Of a stretch of 64,000 nt of DNA, positions 51,046-62,699 are shown piece after piece. Made by a program: the position numbers and the translations under genes. This DNA is from Solen grandis (Eukaryota; Mollusca; Bivalvia; Adapedonta; Solenidae), in the NCBI GenBank assembly GCA_021229015.1, contig CM037784.1, positions 65,375,223 through 65,439,222 on the forward strand. Direction: 5' to 3'. Position 1 is the first letter of the stretch. Each line of letters starts with the position of its first letter. A model generated the notes under the pieces. The model did no database searches, was not told the origin of the DNA, and worked only from the letters and a program-made list of their open reading frames with translations.

Positions 51046-51774
51046 TAGATAGATTAGATAGAAAACCCCCCAGATATTTTAGATAGATAAGATATATCTT
51101 GATAAATAAGTTGGATTTGTTATCTTAGATATATAAGATATATGTAGAAGATAGTTTTAAAGGAAAATATATCAAGATAGATTAGATGATAATCTGATTA
51201 GATAGTTATTGTTTTACCTTTTTAACCAGTTTTCATTTCCTTTTTGAAGATCTATCAAAAGTATAGGTAAACATTGTTTTAAAAATCATATTTTCTGCTG
51301 ACATTATATTAAATCAGTATTTAATTAAATGAACAATAATTGGGTATCGAGCCAGTTCGCCATATACCACCGTATTGATTTTTTTTGTTTTTGTTTATTA
51401 ATTTTTAATTATTAACATTTTGTTTTTTGTAAAGCTTACTTATTGCAAATGTACGATATTCATTTTGGTTGCCTGATTTTCACGTTTGTTTATGTAGAAA
51501 CATGGGGTTATATGATTATATTTTGAGTCAGAATAGAAAAATAAAAGTTTAGTACTACACTTGTTGTTGATAACGTGTGTGTGTGTGTGTGCCGATTTTC
51601 GCAGCTAAATTCGTGTTCAGGGCAGTTAGTTTGCCTTCTTTATTGACTATTATCAATGATTAGGACAATTCATGATATGACACCTATTCACATTATAATG
51701 GCACCGGGCAATCACATTTTAGTTTTGAGCGCTAAATTAATACCATTTTAAAGAATTTGGTATGCTGCGGCCAG

Positions 51775-51832
51775 TGACCGAACCTCCGACCTCGCGAGTA
51801 CAGGACGGATGTTCTAACCATGAGGTCGCCAT
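51775..51832 (-). mobile_element. SINE head fragment
   Basis: On the minus strand: an A-box-like ATGGTTAGAACATCC and a B-box-like GGAGGTTCGGTCACTGG. Short and diverged. Confidence 0.45.
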
Positions 51833-51876
51833 AACGGAACTCAATACATAATAAATATATTTCACAAATTACTCAC

Positions 51877-52066
51877 GTGACCTTAAACAAAACTCTCTCC
51901 GACTCACTCTCTCATCTACTACATCATTCCCACTTCTATCTTCACCAACAGTTTCGCGTACTAGTAAGTGATCAAACTTAATACCTTGGTCATGAATGAT
52001 ATTAAAATAATATGGAGAATGGATATTCCTGATTCTTATGAACATTTTAATGATTTTTTTCATTTT
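51877..52066 (-). CDS. Candidate internal exon, unknown gene
   Basis: On the minus strand an acceptor TTTCATATAG leads into a 63-codon frame (with IRNIHSPYYFNIIHDQGIKF early and VDERVSRREFCLRS late), ending at the strong donor CAC|GTGAGT. Its start phase (0) agrees with the end phase of the 53489-53692 exon. It lies inside the 3.3-kb inverted-repeat element, so it may instead belong to that element. Not recognised. Confidence 0.35.
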
Positions 52067-53139
52067 CTATATGAAAACTTTCAACATCGATACGCATATT
52101 GTATAAACACACACACACACACACACACACATGTACAATGTGATATAGTTGTCAGTATAAAGCTACAATATATTGCTTTTGTTCGCGAAATAAAAAAATA
52201 TCCCTGTCCCATAATATCTTCCTGGAAAAAACTAGAAATATTGTAGGATACGGTATATTCAAGTCAAGTGTCATATATTGCTCTCCCTCTTATGCCTAAC
52301 GAAACGAAATTTAGAGAACAGAAGAAGAAAAAGAAATTACCAAATATGTATGCATAATTATATACATAACTCTACGACTACTAGTTGTGATTATGATTAT
52401 ACAACAGCATACACAGAAGTTATATCAACAATTCGCATCTTAATAGAGTTGCTTTTGTCATATATTTTGCAAGATTCGATTATGATTTCCTATTCGAACA
52501 GTTCAGTAATCAAAAATTAAAATTATACTAGTCCTCTATACTTTTCTATTACACAAAACACATTTTCTCTTTTTCTCATACATAAAACCATAATTTTCTA
52601 ATATAGATGTAACAGAATATACCCAGTTTTAACCCCTTGTTAAAACTTTCTAATGCATCTTCATCTACAGCTTATTATCAATACCGACGCACACACAATA
52701 CGAGCGATAAATACCTCAAAGAAAGCGACACTTTTATTTAATTTACGGCCGCTTAAACAAATTACGATGCATAACTAATTAAGAAAAAGTAAAAGATAGC
52801 TTTTTGCTTTTGATAACATCTCGAAAAAAATACAAATGGTACGTAGGCAGGCATAACATCTTAAAACAAGTTAATCATAACTTATACAAGAATTTTCTGT
52901 CTATTTTACATTAAAGATACCTATATCGTTATGATGAACATGTTTAGTGAAAATAAAAAAAATCTGACTTAAATTCAAACGAATGTAACAAACATAGTCG
53001 GAAGAAAGGGCGTTAAAATATACACCAAATGTTTAGGGAATGGAATTTGGTCCGTCAGGTAAATAGAAACAAACATTTTTTAAACGCCTAGAAGATGCGA
53101 AAAGACACATTGGTTGAATTAGCAACCATAGAAGTCATA
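52067..53139. other. Interior of the 3.3-kb element
   Basis: An (AC)n run at 52104-52131 and AT-rich sequence. No transposase motif found. Confidence 0.4.
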
Positions 53140-53141
53140 TC

Positions 53142-53203
53142 CCCGTTCGGGATTCGAACCCTATGCAGAGAAGGTTAACAAGTCGATCCGCCAATGAGGG
53201 TCC
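53142..53203 (-). other. tRNA-like segment in right arm (Asn-like anticodon arm)
   Basis: On the minus strand: TTGGCGGATCGACTTGTTAA as A-box/anticodon arm and AGGGTTCGAATCCCGAACG as T arm. The GTT triplet sits where the anticodon would be. No proper acceptor stem is seen, so I regard it as a tRNA-derived piece of the element. Confidence 0.5.
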
Positions 53204-53488
53204 AAATTTATAACATAAATTTTACATTAGAGTGTATATAGAAATGTGCGACATTTAGCGTTGATGGTGCGACATTTAACGTGACCTCGATTTTTTGCGA
53301 CATTTAACGTTAGAGGTGCGACATTTAACGTGAGCTTGTGTTGCGACATTTAACGGTGAGAGCGACATTTAACGGCAACAGAGCGACATTTAACGTGAGT
53401 TGCGCCATTTAACGGCGGTGCGACATTTAACGGCGCTACATCGTCTTTTAGAAAAGGGCAAAAATTGACAAAAAAAATAAATAAATAC

Positions 53489-53692
53489 CGCGTGTTGTAG
53501 AACCAACGTGTAGCTGTGTTTTGCCGTGAATGGGTCTTCAAACTCCTTGTCGAACTCCTTCACCTTGTAATTTATCATGTCTATGTTGAGGGCCTCTGAC
53601 CCTTCTAATAGCTTCGGAGAAAAGTGCTTTGGTGAGAACCTTTTTGGTTTGACCAGTCCATTTATCTTGTAAGGCTTCTCCTCCGAGGTCAT
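53489..53692 (-). CDS. Candidate first coding exon, unknown gene
   Basis: From ATG at 53690-53692 a frame of exactly 68 codons (MTSEEKPYKINGLVKPKRFS at its start, EFDKEFEDPFTAKHSYTLVL later) runs to the donor GCG|GTATTT. An in-frame TAA lies just upstream of the ATG, supporting it as a start. The texture is convincingly protein-like, Lys/Glu/Phe-rich, with no signal peptide. I do not recognise the family. The inverted-repeat element lies in the following intron, only 46 bp from the donor. Confidence 0.5.
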
Positions 53693-53699
53693 GCTTTAC

Positions 53700-53950
53700 G
53701 ACTGCCAGGGAATGTGACAAGTTCGTCGCTGTGTAATTGTTTCTATGGTATCCCTCTTCTAAAATAGTTTATATCTTGAAAGAAACTACATTCATTTAAG
53801 TTGCATGAAAGAGCATGGTTAGTTATGCATGCGATACAAGTATTATTATAAACAAATTAACATTGCACAGTAAATTTGGTCTAACGTGATTTCGAAAATA
53901 ACACAATGCTAAGGACAGGGTAAGTTTGAGAAGCAGAACATGGAACATGG
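53700..53950. other. Upstream region of the minus-strand exon
   Basis: No clear TATA or initiator element recognised. Confidence 0.3.
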
Positions 53951-53954
53951 TAGA

Positions 53955-54440
53955 CTCCCCCCTCCCTCTCTCTCTCTCTCTCTTTCTCTCTGTGTGTAGA
54001 TGCTCTTATTTTTTTTAAATTGTATTACTCTCTTATATGTTATATATAGCTGATTTAGATATATATTCCCCCCTCTCTCTCTCTCTCTTATAAAGCTGAT
54101 CTCCTCTCTCTCTCTTTTACAATTATTGCATAGATTATATAAAGCTGATCTCTCTCTCTCTCTGCGTGCAGGTTCTACAATTATTGCATAGATTTTATAA
54201 TGCTGATCTCTCTCTCTCTCTCTCTCTCTCAGTCGGCGCGCAAGTTCTACAATTATTGTATATATTTAAAAAAAACATAGATTATATAAACTTTTCTCTC
54301 TCTCTTTCTCTCTCTCTAACTGCGTGCAGGTTCTACAGTTATTGTAAATATTTATAAAACTGATCTCTCTCTCTCTCTCTCTCTCTGCGTGCAAGTTCTA
54401 CAATTATTTTTATATAGATTATATAAAGCTGATTTCTCCC
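53955..54440. repeat. CT-rich periodic repeat
   Basis: (CT)n blocks alternate with GCGTGCAGGTTCTACAATTA and ATTGCATAGATTATATAAAG-type segments about every 65-75 bp, around six times, with blocks of varying length. Confidence 0.8.
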
Positions 54441-54715
54441 TCCCTTATATAAATACTTCTCTTCTCCTTTTTTTCCATATCTCACTCTCTAGTGTAATGT
54501 TATTGGACTCTAGCTAGACGCTATTGTTACATTTTCATTGCTACTAACCAATTAAAGATACAATTAGAGATTATAACATGACCGTTGCATTAGTTATGCA
54601 ACGTCTGTCTCAGTTGTGACTGTCGTTAATACAAATATTTGTTATTATATAATACATATGGTTACTGTCTGGCTGGATGGTAACCAACCAATATATATGC
54701 TGACCGGTCAAGGGT

Positions 54716-54840
54716 CTAGAGAGAAATCTTGTGGGATACCTAGAGAGATCTTGTGGGATACAGAGAGAGATCTTGTGGGATACAGAGAGAGATCTTGTGG
54801 GATACAGAGAGAGATTTGTGGGATACCTAGGGAGAGATCT
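54716..54840. repeat. 24-25-bp tandem repeat
   Basis: About five copies of AGAGAGATCTTGTGGGATAC plus 4-5 bases. The frames over it on both strands are repeat by-products. Confidence 0.85.
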
Positions 54841-54954
54841 TGTTAGAGCCTTGAGACCCGACCATGGGCTAGGCACGTTACATGGCAACGCTCAGTCTGA
54901 GTGGGACATGGCCTGTCATGCTAAATAAAGTGTAAACTGGATGAAGGCTAATTG

Positions 54955-55175
54955 TCTTGGATACGGCCATTATATGACACTAGATACCCTGGCACATCGA
55001 CGTTCAGCTTATTACAGGTCCAGGAAGATCCCGTGTGTACAGGTGCTGCGAGCTACATGGAATATTGTCTCGAGTGAAAAACGCCGTTGACCCTGCGTAG
55101 AGCTGGGTTGCTAAGTGACAGAAAGTCCGAAACTGTAAGACTATACTCACTCCACCACGGGGGCCACCCCATATT
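54955..55175 (-). mobile_element. tRNA-derived SINE variant
   Basis: On the minus strand: head CCCCCGTGGTGGAGTGAG and a tail ACACGGGATCTTCCTGGACC followed by GTAATAAGCTGAACGTCG, which is the diverged tail of the 49491 family. Confidence 0.6.
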
Positions 55176-55721
55176 TTTTTACTGTTAAATCGACCCGTGA
55201 CATATCACAATTGATAATCCAGACCAAGCCGCCAAATTGACAATCATATCACAGTATTTGCCAATATAGCTCATCTGTAGCTTAAAACAGTCTTACATAT
55301 CAGATAATGTCAAAGTTTGGATTAAAGTGTCCTGATTTCCATAATAAACCGCATGATTTCGATAAGATGATCCTATTTTAAGATTAGTGTTCGCGCATCC
55401 ATCAATAGCGATGGCTGAAAAAGATATAAAGCGACGTAATGATTTGGAAAATGCTTGCTCATACTTGATCTGAATAAATTCATCTCTCATGAAAATTTAA
55501 ATGCACGTGATCAGTAAATATTTTCCTTTCGGTCACTTTCTTGTATTCCTCCTTTTTTATCATATATTTTAATTAATATTAAGTATTTAGTTATTAGATA
55601 AAACGAAGCCTCACAATCTCCAACGCTGGAGATCTCTCACAGATCTCTGCCACAGTGAGTTGAAAAAGCAGTTGAGTCTCTGCTAAATAACAGAATTAGA
55701 AATTGAATTAGATACACATAC

Positions 55722-55858
55722 GCCGTTCTGCTAATAGCAATGAGAAGATTGTCCAATTCTAACTTCCGTTTGAATAATCTACCATACAGTGGCACCCAGA
55801 TAGTAACTTCTCTCTTCTTTCTTTTATTTAATTTATTGTAATGGCTAGCAATCATTTT
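55722..55858 (-). CDS. Candidate exon, unknown gene
   Basis: Minus-strand frame of 45 codons (with KRKKREVTIWVPLYGRLFKR) between ATGTATAATCAG and the donor GC|GTATGT. Basic and hydrophobic residues alternate. Not recognised. It lies upstream of the 53489-53692 exon in the same orientation but need not belong to the same gene. Confidence 0.25.
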
Positions 55859-55989
55859 CTGATTATACATGTAATGGCCAAATTAAGAACTTACGATCAA
55901 GGATTTCCCACATTTGCTGAAGAGACAACATCGGAAGAAATAGTAGTTGGATACAATCGGGTCCTATGGCGATACCCTAGCTCATTTTG

Positions 55990-56200
55990 CGAATAGATAC
56001 CTTGGTTCTGTTATGTACCCCGTGTATAGCACCGATACACGGGAAACAAGTTCCTGGGTAGAACCAGTACTGAGTACTCCGAGTTCCCATAGTAACCTCA
56101 TTTTGCCGGGTGCCAGGCAAGTGTGTATCTGGTACCAATTTTATAATTTTGACTTCGGGGTGAATGTCAGGAGTCTGAGACGTGATACGCTTGTATGTCC
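55990..56200 (-). mobile_element. Probable SINE body of another family
   Basis: On the minus strand: CACTTGCCTGGCACCCGGCA and GGAACTCGGAGTACTCAGTA, CpG-rich and compact compared with its surroundings. The wording resembles common bivalve SINE bodies, from memory; there is no second copy in the window. Confidence 0.35.
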
Positions 56201-56214
56201 GGGAAGGGTTTAAA

Positions 56215-58036
56215 TAATTAATTTGATATACATCAATTGTAATAGGCGAAATCCGAAACCTCCGTCTCAGGGGATTATCAGCGCATCAATAACTGAGCAC
56301 CAATGAGTTACCACGTGACCATGTCGCGATACTTTTTATATGTAATTTCTGCTAAGTACTTATATTTGTCATTTCCAATTAGTTAACATACGGTGAAAAA
56401 AAAGAAGAAAAGACATAGCTCAAATTGAGTTATTCATCACACTGGGACAGATATGCCTTTGTCTGACTCTTTTCTCGTAAGGCGCACTTCGGATATAATA
56501 CAAATATTCTGACTTGAAGAAACAGCTGACACGATAATAATTATCTAATTAATTGTACAGTATTCACAATTTAAATCCTTAATTAAGCGAGATTTGATAT
56601 CAATGTTTCATATCTGTTTCCAACAAACTTAATGGGGAATGTTTTCTGATCAAACTAATAAAACAATACACACACTTTAAAAATTGAAATGGGGCATATG
56701 TCATTTTCTTTCTATAATTCTGTTAAAACACTCACATAAAGGCATCAATGTGCACATTCTTGACTTAAAAAGAGTAGTTTATGACATAATCGATGACTTT
56801 TAAGTGCTTCATGTATAAAACCTTGATATTTCAGGGGTTCACCAGTCCATTGAACTCGAAATTTCTTAAATGATAATTAAAAGTAGGAAATAAACGGGCC
56901 TAATCAATATAGTAAATTTAGTATTTTTATCTCTCATAAAATACCTCTGACCAAAAATCAAAATACTATTATGTTACCATGCTTTGTACTATATAAAGAA
57001 ACTCAATGGAGCATTATGTTAGCACACGTATCACACAGGATGCCTTCATAACTCGTACGTTAAAACAGTACTTTTGCTCTCGTGAATATGATCATAATTA
57101 ATATAAGATTCTTTATTGATATTCCAAATACTATATTTTACAAATGCATGCACTTACTTTTAGGACAGAAGACATATACATGGAATGTGTGGTGTTTTGT
57201 GTGTGTGTGTGTGTGTTGTGTTTACCTGACGTTGTGAGGTAAACATCCTCTATTTCGGTGTTTGTGTCAAGGTAAGGGTTAGGGTAATGGCTAAACGTAA
57301 CTTTAGTTTAATATCATGTGTTAATTGTAAACTAACAAATAACTAAAAGAGACTTACATGTACGCATTAGTAATTCCGTGCCTCATGCCTTGTCTAGTTG
57401 TAAATGATTTTTTTCAATAAAACAGAAACATTTTATCGGAGGGTTTATATCTTGATAAAACACAGCGAACAATAGACCTCAATGAATAAGACTGTACACA
57501 AAGAGTGGGTACTTGGGTGATCCCATTATTGACATTTTAATTGTATTATCATGAATCTAGTGTACGTAACTGCGTTCCGGTTTAAGTAGGTCGGGTTGCT
57601 TCGCCTAATCCCGGCATTATCCATATTACAGAGATTATCGGAGATAGTCAACAATGACGTCAGAGTGGTTGCCCACTATGTAGTACTATTGGGGGAGGGG
57701 TTGAGAGACTGGGAGACGCGCGAATGGAGAAAGAAATATGTAAAATTATAAGAATTATAAAAAATATTATGAATATAAATTGACTGAATCCAGTTAAGAA
57801 TAAGAGGAAAGAATAAATGAAGAATATTTATGTTAGTAGGATATAGATGTAGCTGCGCATGGAATCCCACGACCAGATAAGTGCTTTGTTTGAGACCTTA
57901 GCTAAACAATTAAGGTCACGTGTTCGCAATTTACAGGCGTAAAGGAAATTATTAGTTAACATTATTCAAAATCATTCAAACACTAGTTGGAATGCTATAT
58001 CTGTACCTTACTTTTGAGTGATATTTTTCGCACTTG
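56215..58036. other. Unannotated DNA before the second gap
   Basis: (GT)n near 57200 and otherwise no supported gene. Confidence 0.4.
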
Positions 58037-58136
58037 NNNNNNNNNNNNNNNNNNNNNNNNNNNNNNNNNNNNNNNNNNNNNNNNNNNNNNNNNNNNNNNN
58101 NNNNNNNNNNNNNNNNNNNNNNNNNNNNNNNNNNNN
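58037..58136. other. Assembly gap (100 N)
   Basis: Exactly 100 N. Sequence texture changes across it. Confidence 0.99.
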
Positions 58137-58560
58137 GGTAGGGACCAAAATTAAAAGAAACAAAGGGCCCTTTTCGGGCCCAAACCCAAATGTCTCGAAA
58201 GGCATTTTAAAATTGAAACCCCCCTTTTAATTTTAAATATGTTAAGAAGGGGTTCCTCCTTTAACTAAAAAAATAAAACATGACGTCAAAATGAAAATAT
58301 TTCGTATTGGAATTTTTGGGTATGCTACTTTTTTCTCTTTCCGATCTTTTTCATCCTAGTTAGATTAACAGGTAGGACCGTTTTTTTTTTTCAGCAACTA
58401 CGGTAAAAAAAATTTTTTTTCGTATATCTAAAGGTCCTTTTCGGTGGCAGTATGGTATCCTCGGTACAAAAAAAAAAATTATGGTCCTCGGTCATAAAAA
58501 AAAAAAATTATCTCCCGTGGGTACCAAACTGCCCCCCTTACTACCTTGTATTTAGTCTGG
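58137..58560 (+). repeat. Left copy of a ~5-kb-separated inverted repeat
   Basis: AAACATGACGTCAAAAT, CCTAGTTAGATTAACAGG and TTTTCGGTGGCAGTATGG are found in complementary form at 62860-63170. The copy is cut by the gap on its left. Long A and T runs differ in length between the copies. Confidence 0.75.
58161..58186 (+). terminator. Histone-type 3' stem-loop-like palindrome, copy 1
   Basis: AAA, then GGGCCC-TTTTC-GGGCCC, then AAACCCA. Replication-dependent histone mRNAs end in AAAGGYYCTTTTCAGRRCC followed by ACCCA. The differences are single-base (missing A, extra G, C and A). Confidence 0.35.
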
Positions 58561-61500
58561 GTTTACTGTTTGGGTTTATCTGCTTTCATTAATGTCTTCT
58601 TCAGTACATATCTTTTTACCTCCCTAAAGATAACTGGAAAAAAATGGGAAAACCTTATCATAAAAAATCACCACTGGCAGAATGAGCAAACTATTAATTA
58701 AATAGGAAAAAAATTTTGGTCAGAACCCCAAAAAAATAATTACCTGTTTTTTTTATCTTCGAACATTAGAAAAAAAAGAAAGAAGAAAGAAAGATGGAAA
58801 AAAAAAGGTCTGATTTTTTTAAACCTTGGATTTTAAATTTGTAAAATATTGGTTTAAACTAAAAAATTTCAGTTTTAAAGTGTAAATTTCAGAAAAAATT
58901 GGTGAATTTTAAAATTGAAACTGTAAAATTTACAGAGAAAAAGTATCAATTTTTTGAAAAAAGTGTGATTTTTCGTTTAAAGTTAAAAATTTACAGAAAA
59001 ACTGTGTGAATTTTTATAGTTTAAAGTGTAAATTTAAAAGAAAAAGTGGAAAATTTTTCACATTTAAATGTGGAAAAAAGTGTATCTGAACTAAAAGCTT
59101 CCCTAAAAAACAAAAAACAAACAATCTTCGCCTCAGATTGAACCCGGGGGCGCCACTCATGCTGACGCCCCTCGATATAGGGGAAATTAGAAAAAAATCG
59201 ACCTTTTTTTTAGCGAGAAAATGGCGAGATTTTCCCAAAAGCTATAGGGATTTTAGTCTTCTCAACCAGTAAGTGGTTGATTTTTTTAAAGCATTTTAGG
59301 AAAACTAAACTCTAAAAACATACATAAAAAGTCTGACCTAAAACACAGCAAATTTGTCCCCAAAAAATTTAAAAAAAATCAATATTCGAAATTTTTTTTC
59401 AGAAATTTATTTGTTTCAATAAAAAAGAGTAAATTTTTTGAATCGTTACCCCCTTGAATATTAAGCAACTGAGTATTTTATAAGCGAGCTATACAAAACT
59501 ATGTGAAAAGAATTGATTCTGAAACTCAATTCCATATCTTGATAAATGAGATAATAAAAAGGGAAAAAATCAAAAAGGTTTGAAGAATAGCAATTGCGTA
59601 AAAATAATAAAAACTGTAATACCATACCCACTGTAACAAAAAATGATTTCCTTGTTAAAACACAAAAGGTAATAATGGGTTTGCGTACTGCATCATTAAA
59701 GTTAAATCGAGTTTAAAAAGCTTTCTGTCTGTTAGGGCAGTGGTGAGGTTCGTTCTCTTTCTTACGCCTTTAAAAAGGATTTAAAACCAGATGAAAAAAG
59801 AAAGGGATTATCAGTGACTTTTGGGTAACTTATTGGGGAGAAAAATTTGGAGTTGAATTTTATTTTTAAAAATGTGCTAGTTTTTCCGGGGGAGGTGGGG
59901 GGAAAAACTGATGAAATTTAAAATTTAAAGGATTTTAAAGAATTGTTTTTCCCGCAAATGATACAAGTGGTTGTAAAGTCGTTGCTATTGCTCCAGATAA
60001 TGCCATGATGATCTAGGGGCATAAAGGAAACTTTTTTAATGAAAAACTACTTTCGTAAATTTATAAATGAAACTGTTTGTCCATGTAAGTTACTTTGTAT
60101 GGCATCACAAAAAATTGCGCATACCCAAAAAACAAGGGGGAAAGGGACAGCTATAGGTAATAAACGAATGTTTAACGTATTGGGTTGATTACCTTTCTGA
60201 TGATTTAATATATCCCAAAGGGAAAAAGAAAGCGGGTAAACTTTTGTGTCATTTTTAAAATTGGAGTATTCGACGGTATTACTTTTAAAATTTATTTTGT
60301 AAAGTTTTTTTTACAAAAAAAAGGTTTTATATGAGGGGTTTGTCTATATTTTAGGTTTTTGCAAAGTTATGAGCTCCCTACTCAGATTCAAGTTCCCTGG
60401 TTTCTTTTTCCTTTGAGTAACTGTATATGTTTGATTGCTAAAATATGTCAAAAAGAAAAATATAAAACTCGTACTTTTAAAAAATTAGGACAATTAACAT
60501 TAGACGGAAAACAAAATTTAAAAGATTAATTTTAGCAACAAAATTTATTTTAAAAAACCTTTTTGCATTGAAGAAACAGAAAAAAAGGTTTGTTTTTTTT
60601 TTACATCTTTTGGGGTTAATAGTCAATGTGAATGCTTTTTTTATATTTGATTAAGTTCAATTGATGATGCGGGACTAGATAAACCCCAAAAGACATAAGG
60701 TTTCGTGGTTGCTTTGCTTTAATGACAAGTATTTTACCCTTTTTTTTCAAACAAAGTCAAAAAATTTTAAACAGAACGCAATCGCAAGATCTTCCCCTTC
60801 TTGGATCAAAAAGATATTACTATATAAAAAAAAAAAAACCATGACGGATGTAAATTATACCCGAGGCAATAACTCAAATAAACTGAGTTTAAAAACTTCG
60901 AGTTTTTCCATCTCAGAATTTTTGCTCTGTTAATTTTTTTTGTTTAAAATAATACATATTATTGGGTAATTTTAATGAAACCCCCCAATTAAAAGCATTT
61001 ATACTGCAAAATGCCATTGTTTGCGTTTTTAATATAAAAAAAATCGGAGTGCTTGATCACCTCTGTCGAAATTTTTTGCATTCAAAGTTCCCAAAAAGAG
61101 GTTTCTAAACTCTTGTAAAAAAATAGTAATGGATTAAGATTTTGGGTAGGCATGCAAATTTCCCAAACATCTCAAATTGGGAACTAGAATGCCGTATTGA
61201 AAAATTTAGTAAGCGGGTTTTGTTTCTTGAAAAATTTAAATTGTCTATTAGAATTAGGAAATCTCTATTTTAGATATTCCGTGAGGTACATTCAGGTCGA
61301 AAAAGGTATTCCTTCCGCTTTGATCAAACCCTGTTCTGTGTTCTTTTAATGAGAGGCCCCTGGGAAGGAGGAAACCCACATTTTTCGATTTCGGGTTACA
61401 GGTGACGCGCTGCCCAATCGATTTCTGCGATTTTATTTTTTGTAGGGAAAAATGTTCTTTTACGGCAGTGTATTTAAAATAGTACTAAAAACATCGCTTT

Positions 61501-62690
61501 TTTATTATAGTAATAAAGTGGTTATGATGTTTATTATGTTAGGAACTTTTTTGCATGGAAGTATGTGTATATGAGTATGCGTAGCGATTTTTAAAACATG
61601 ATATTGTGTGGCGGCCATTTTGAGTGGCAAGTATTGTTTTCATGATAAAAAATGATTAAAAGTCCCAAATTTCAGGCTTATTCATACATTCGGGTTTGGC
61701 CTAATCGCGGAAATGAGGGTTTGGTTCAGCTCGGGGAAAAGAACTTTAAATTGAGTAAATCATAAAGAAAAATATCGAGAGTCATTCAATATACGTAAGC
61801 TCACTTATAACGAAATCAGGGGAACCTTGAATATTTTCGTCTTATCAAAATTTTGTTTTATCCTTTATAACGAAAATTTCTTTTTAAAATGTTTGTTAGC
61901 GAACTTTTATTATACTCCCCCATTTATACTACAAAAAGAGATAAAAAAAATTAATGTTAAAAAAACACTGTAAATCTATGTATTGTTATAAATTCCCCCA
62001 AAAACTGTATAATGAATGGTAACTATTGGAAATTGTGAACAGCTATACCTTGTTTTTAAAAATGTCATTGTCTATTTTCCTGTATGTTTTTGGAAAAACT
62101 TATTAATTTAGTAAAAAGTATACAGTATTATCTATTAAGGACTTTTGAAAAAAAATCATTGGGGATTTTAGCTTTTTTTCTCCTTTTTTAATTTTTTCTA
62201 AAATTTGTATTTTTTCTCAAGGATTTGCCTTTTTTTTACCCTTTCGGGGGTATTTTTATTTTGACCAGACAAAAATCTGGACAGAGGATTTTTTTGCAAC
62301 AAGAAAATCAACAGTTTTTTTGTAGGGTTTGGGTAAAAGGATAAAGCATTTTTTGTGCGTGGCTTCCTTTTTTACTCACACGAAATGCCTTTCGGCTGGA
62401 AGTAATACGTATGTGCTGTTTTTCCGCCCGAGTTGATAGCCATTTAAGAACAAGGAGCGCGTATTTGGGAAACTTGTAAAATTTTGATAATGAAAAAGGC
62501 TTTTTTGTATTTAACCGAACCATTTTCAGGTAAATTTAGTATAGGGCCTGCTACCCCCTAGCGATTTTTCGCTTCCCCGATTTTATTTAAGGTCTGGGGT
62601 AAATAAAAATAAAAAAGGAAGTAGTGGGGGAGGTTTTTATTTTGTATTAAGCCTTTTTTGTCTCATCCGAGATTTTTAAAGTGAAGGGTG
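58561..62690. other. Low-complexity-rich stretch between inverted repeats
   Basis: Diverged tandem units with AGTGTAAATTT and ACAGAAAAA steps lie at about 58840-59080. A segment near 61800-61880 with TATAACGAAATCAGGGGAAC and AACGAAAATTTC resembles ends of pogo/Tigger-type elements, without a partner. Short frames (for example 62308-62523 minus and 60709-60933 plus) are not recognised. Homopolymer runs are frequent. Confidence 0.35.
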
Positions 62691-62699
62691 GCGTATGGT

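Larger units (their letters stand above)
50099..53442. mobile_element. 3.3-kb inverted-repeat element with CGTTAAATGTCGC arrays
   Basis: The ends are GATGTAGCGCC and its complement. Each arm is about 300 bp (50099-50401 and 53140-53442), holding nine copies of a CGTTAAATGTCGC core with variable spacers in the same order, then a tRNA-like segment. The interior contains another SINE, a fold-back, a SINE head and an exon-like frame, but no recognised transposase. I found no clear target-site duplication. The family is unknown to me. Confidence 0.75.

Noticed and set aside
54610..54928. Frames of 65-92 codons on both strands
   Set aside because: They follow the 24-25-bp tandem repeat and have repeated peptides on both strands.
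58008..58230. Frames on both strands across the second gap
   Set aside because: Same reason: the frames contain the 100-N placeholder.
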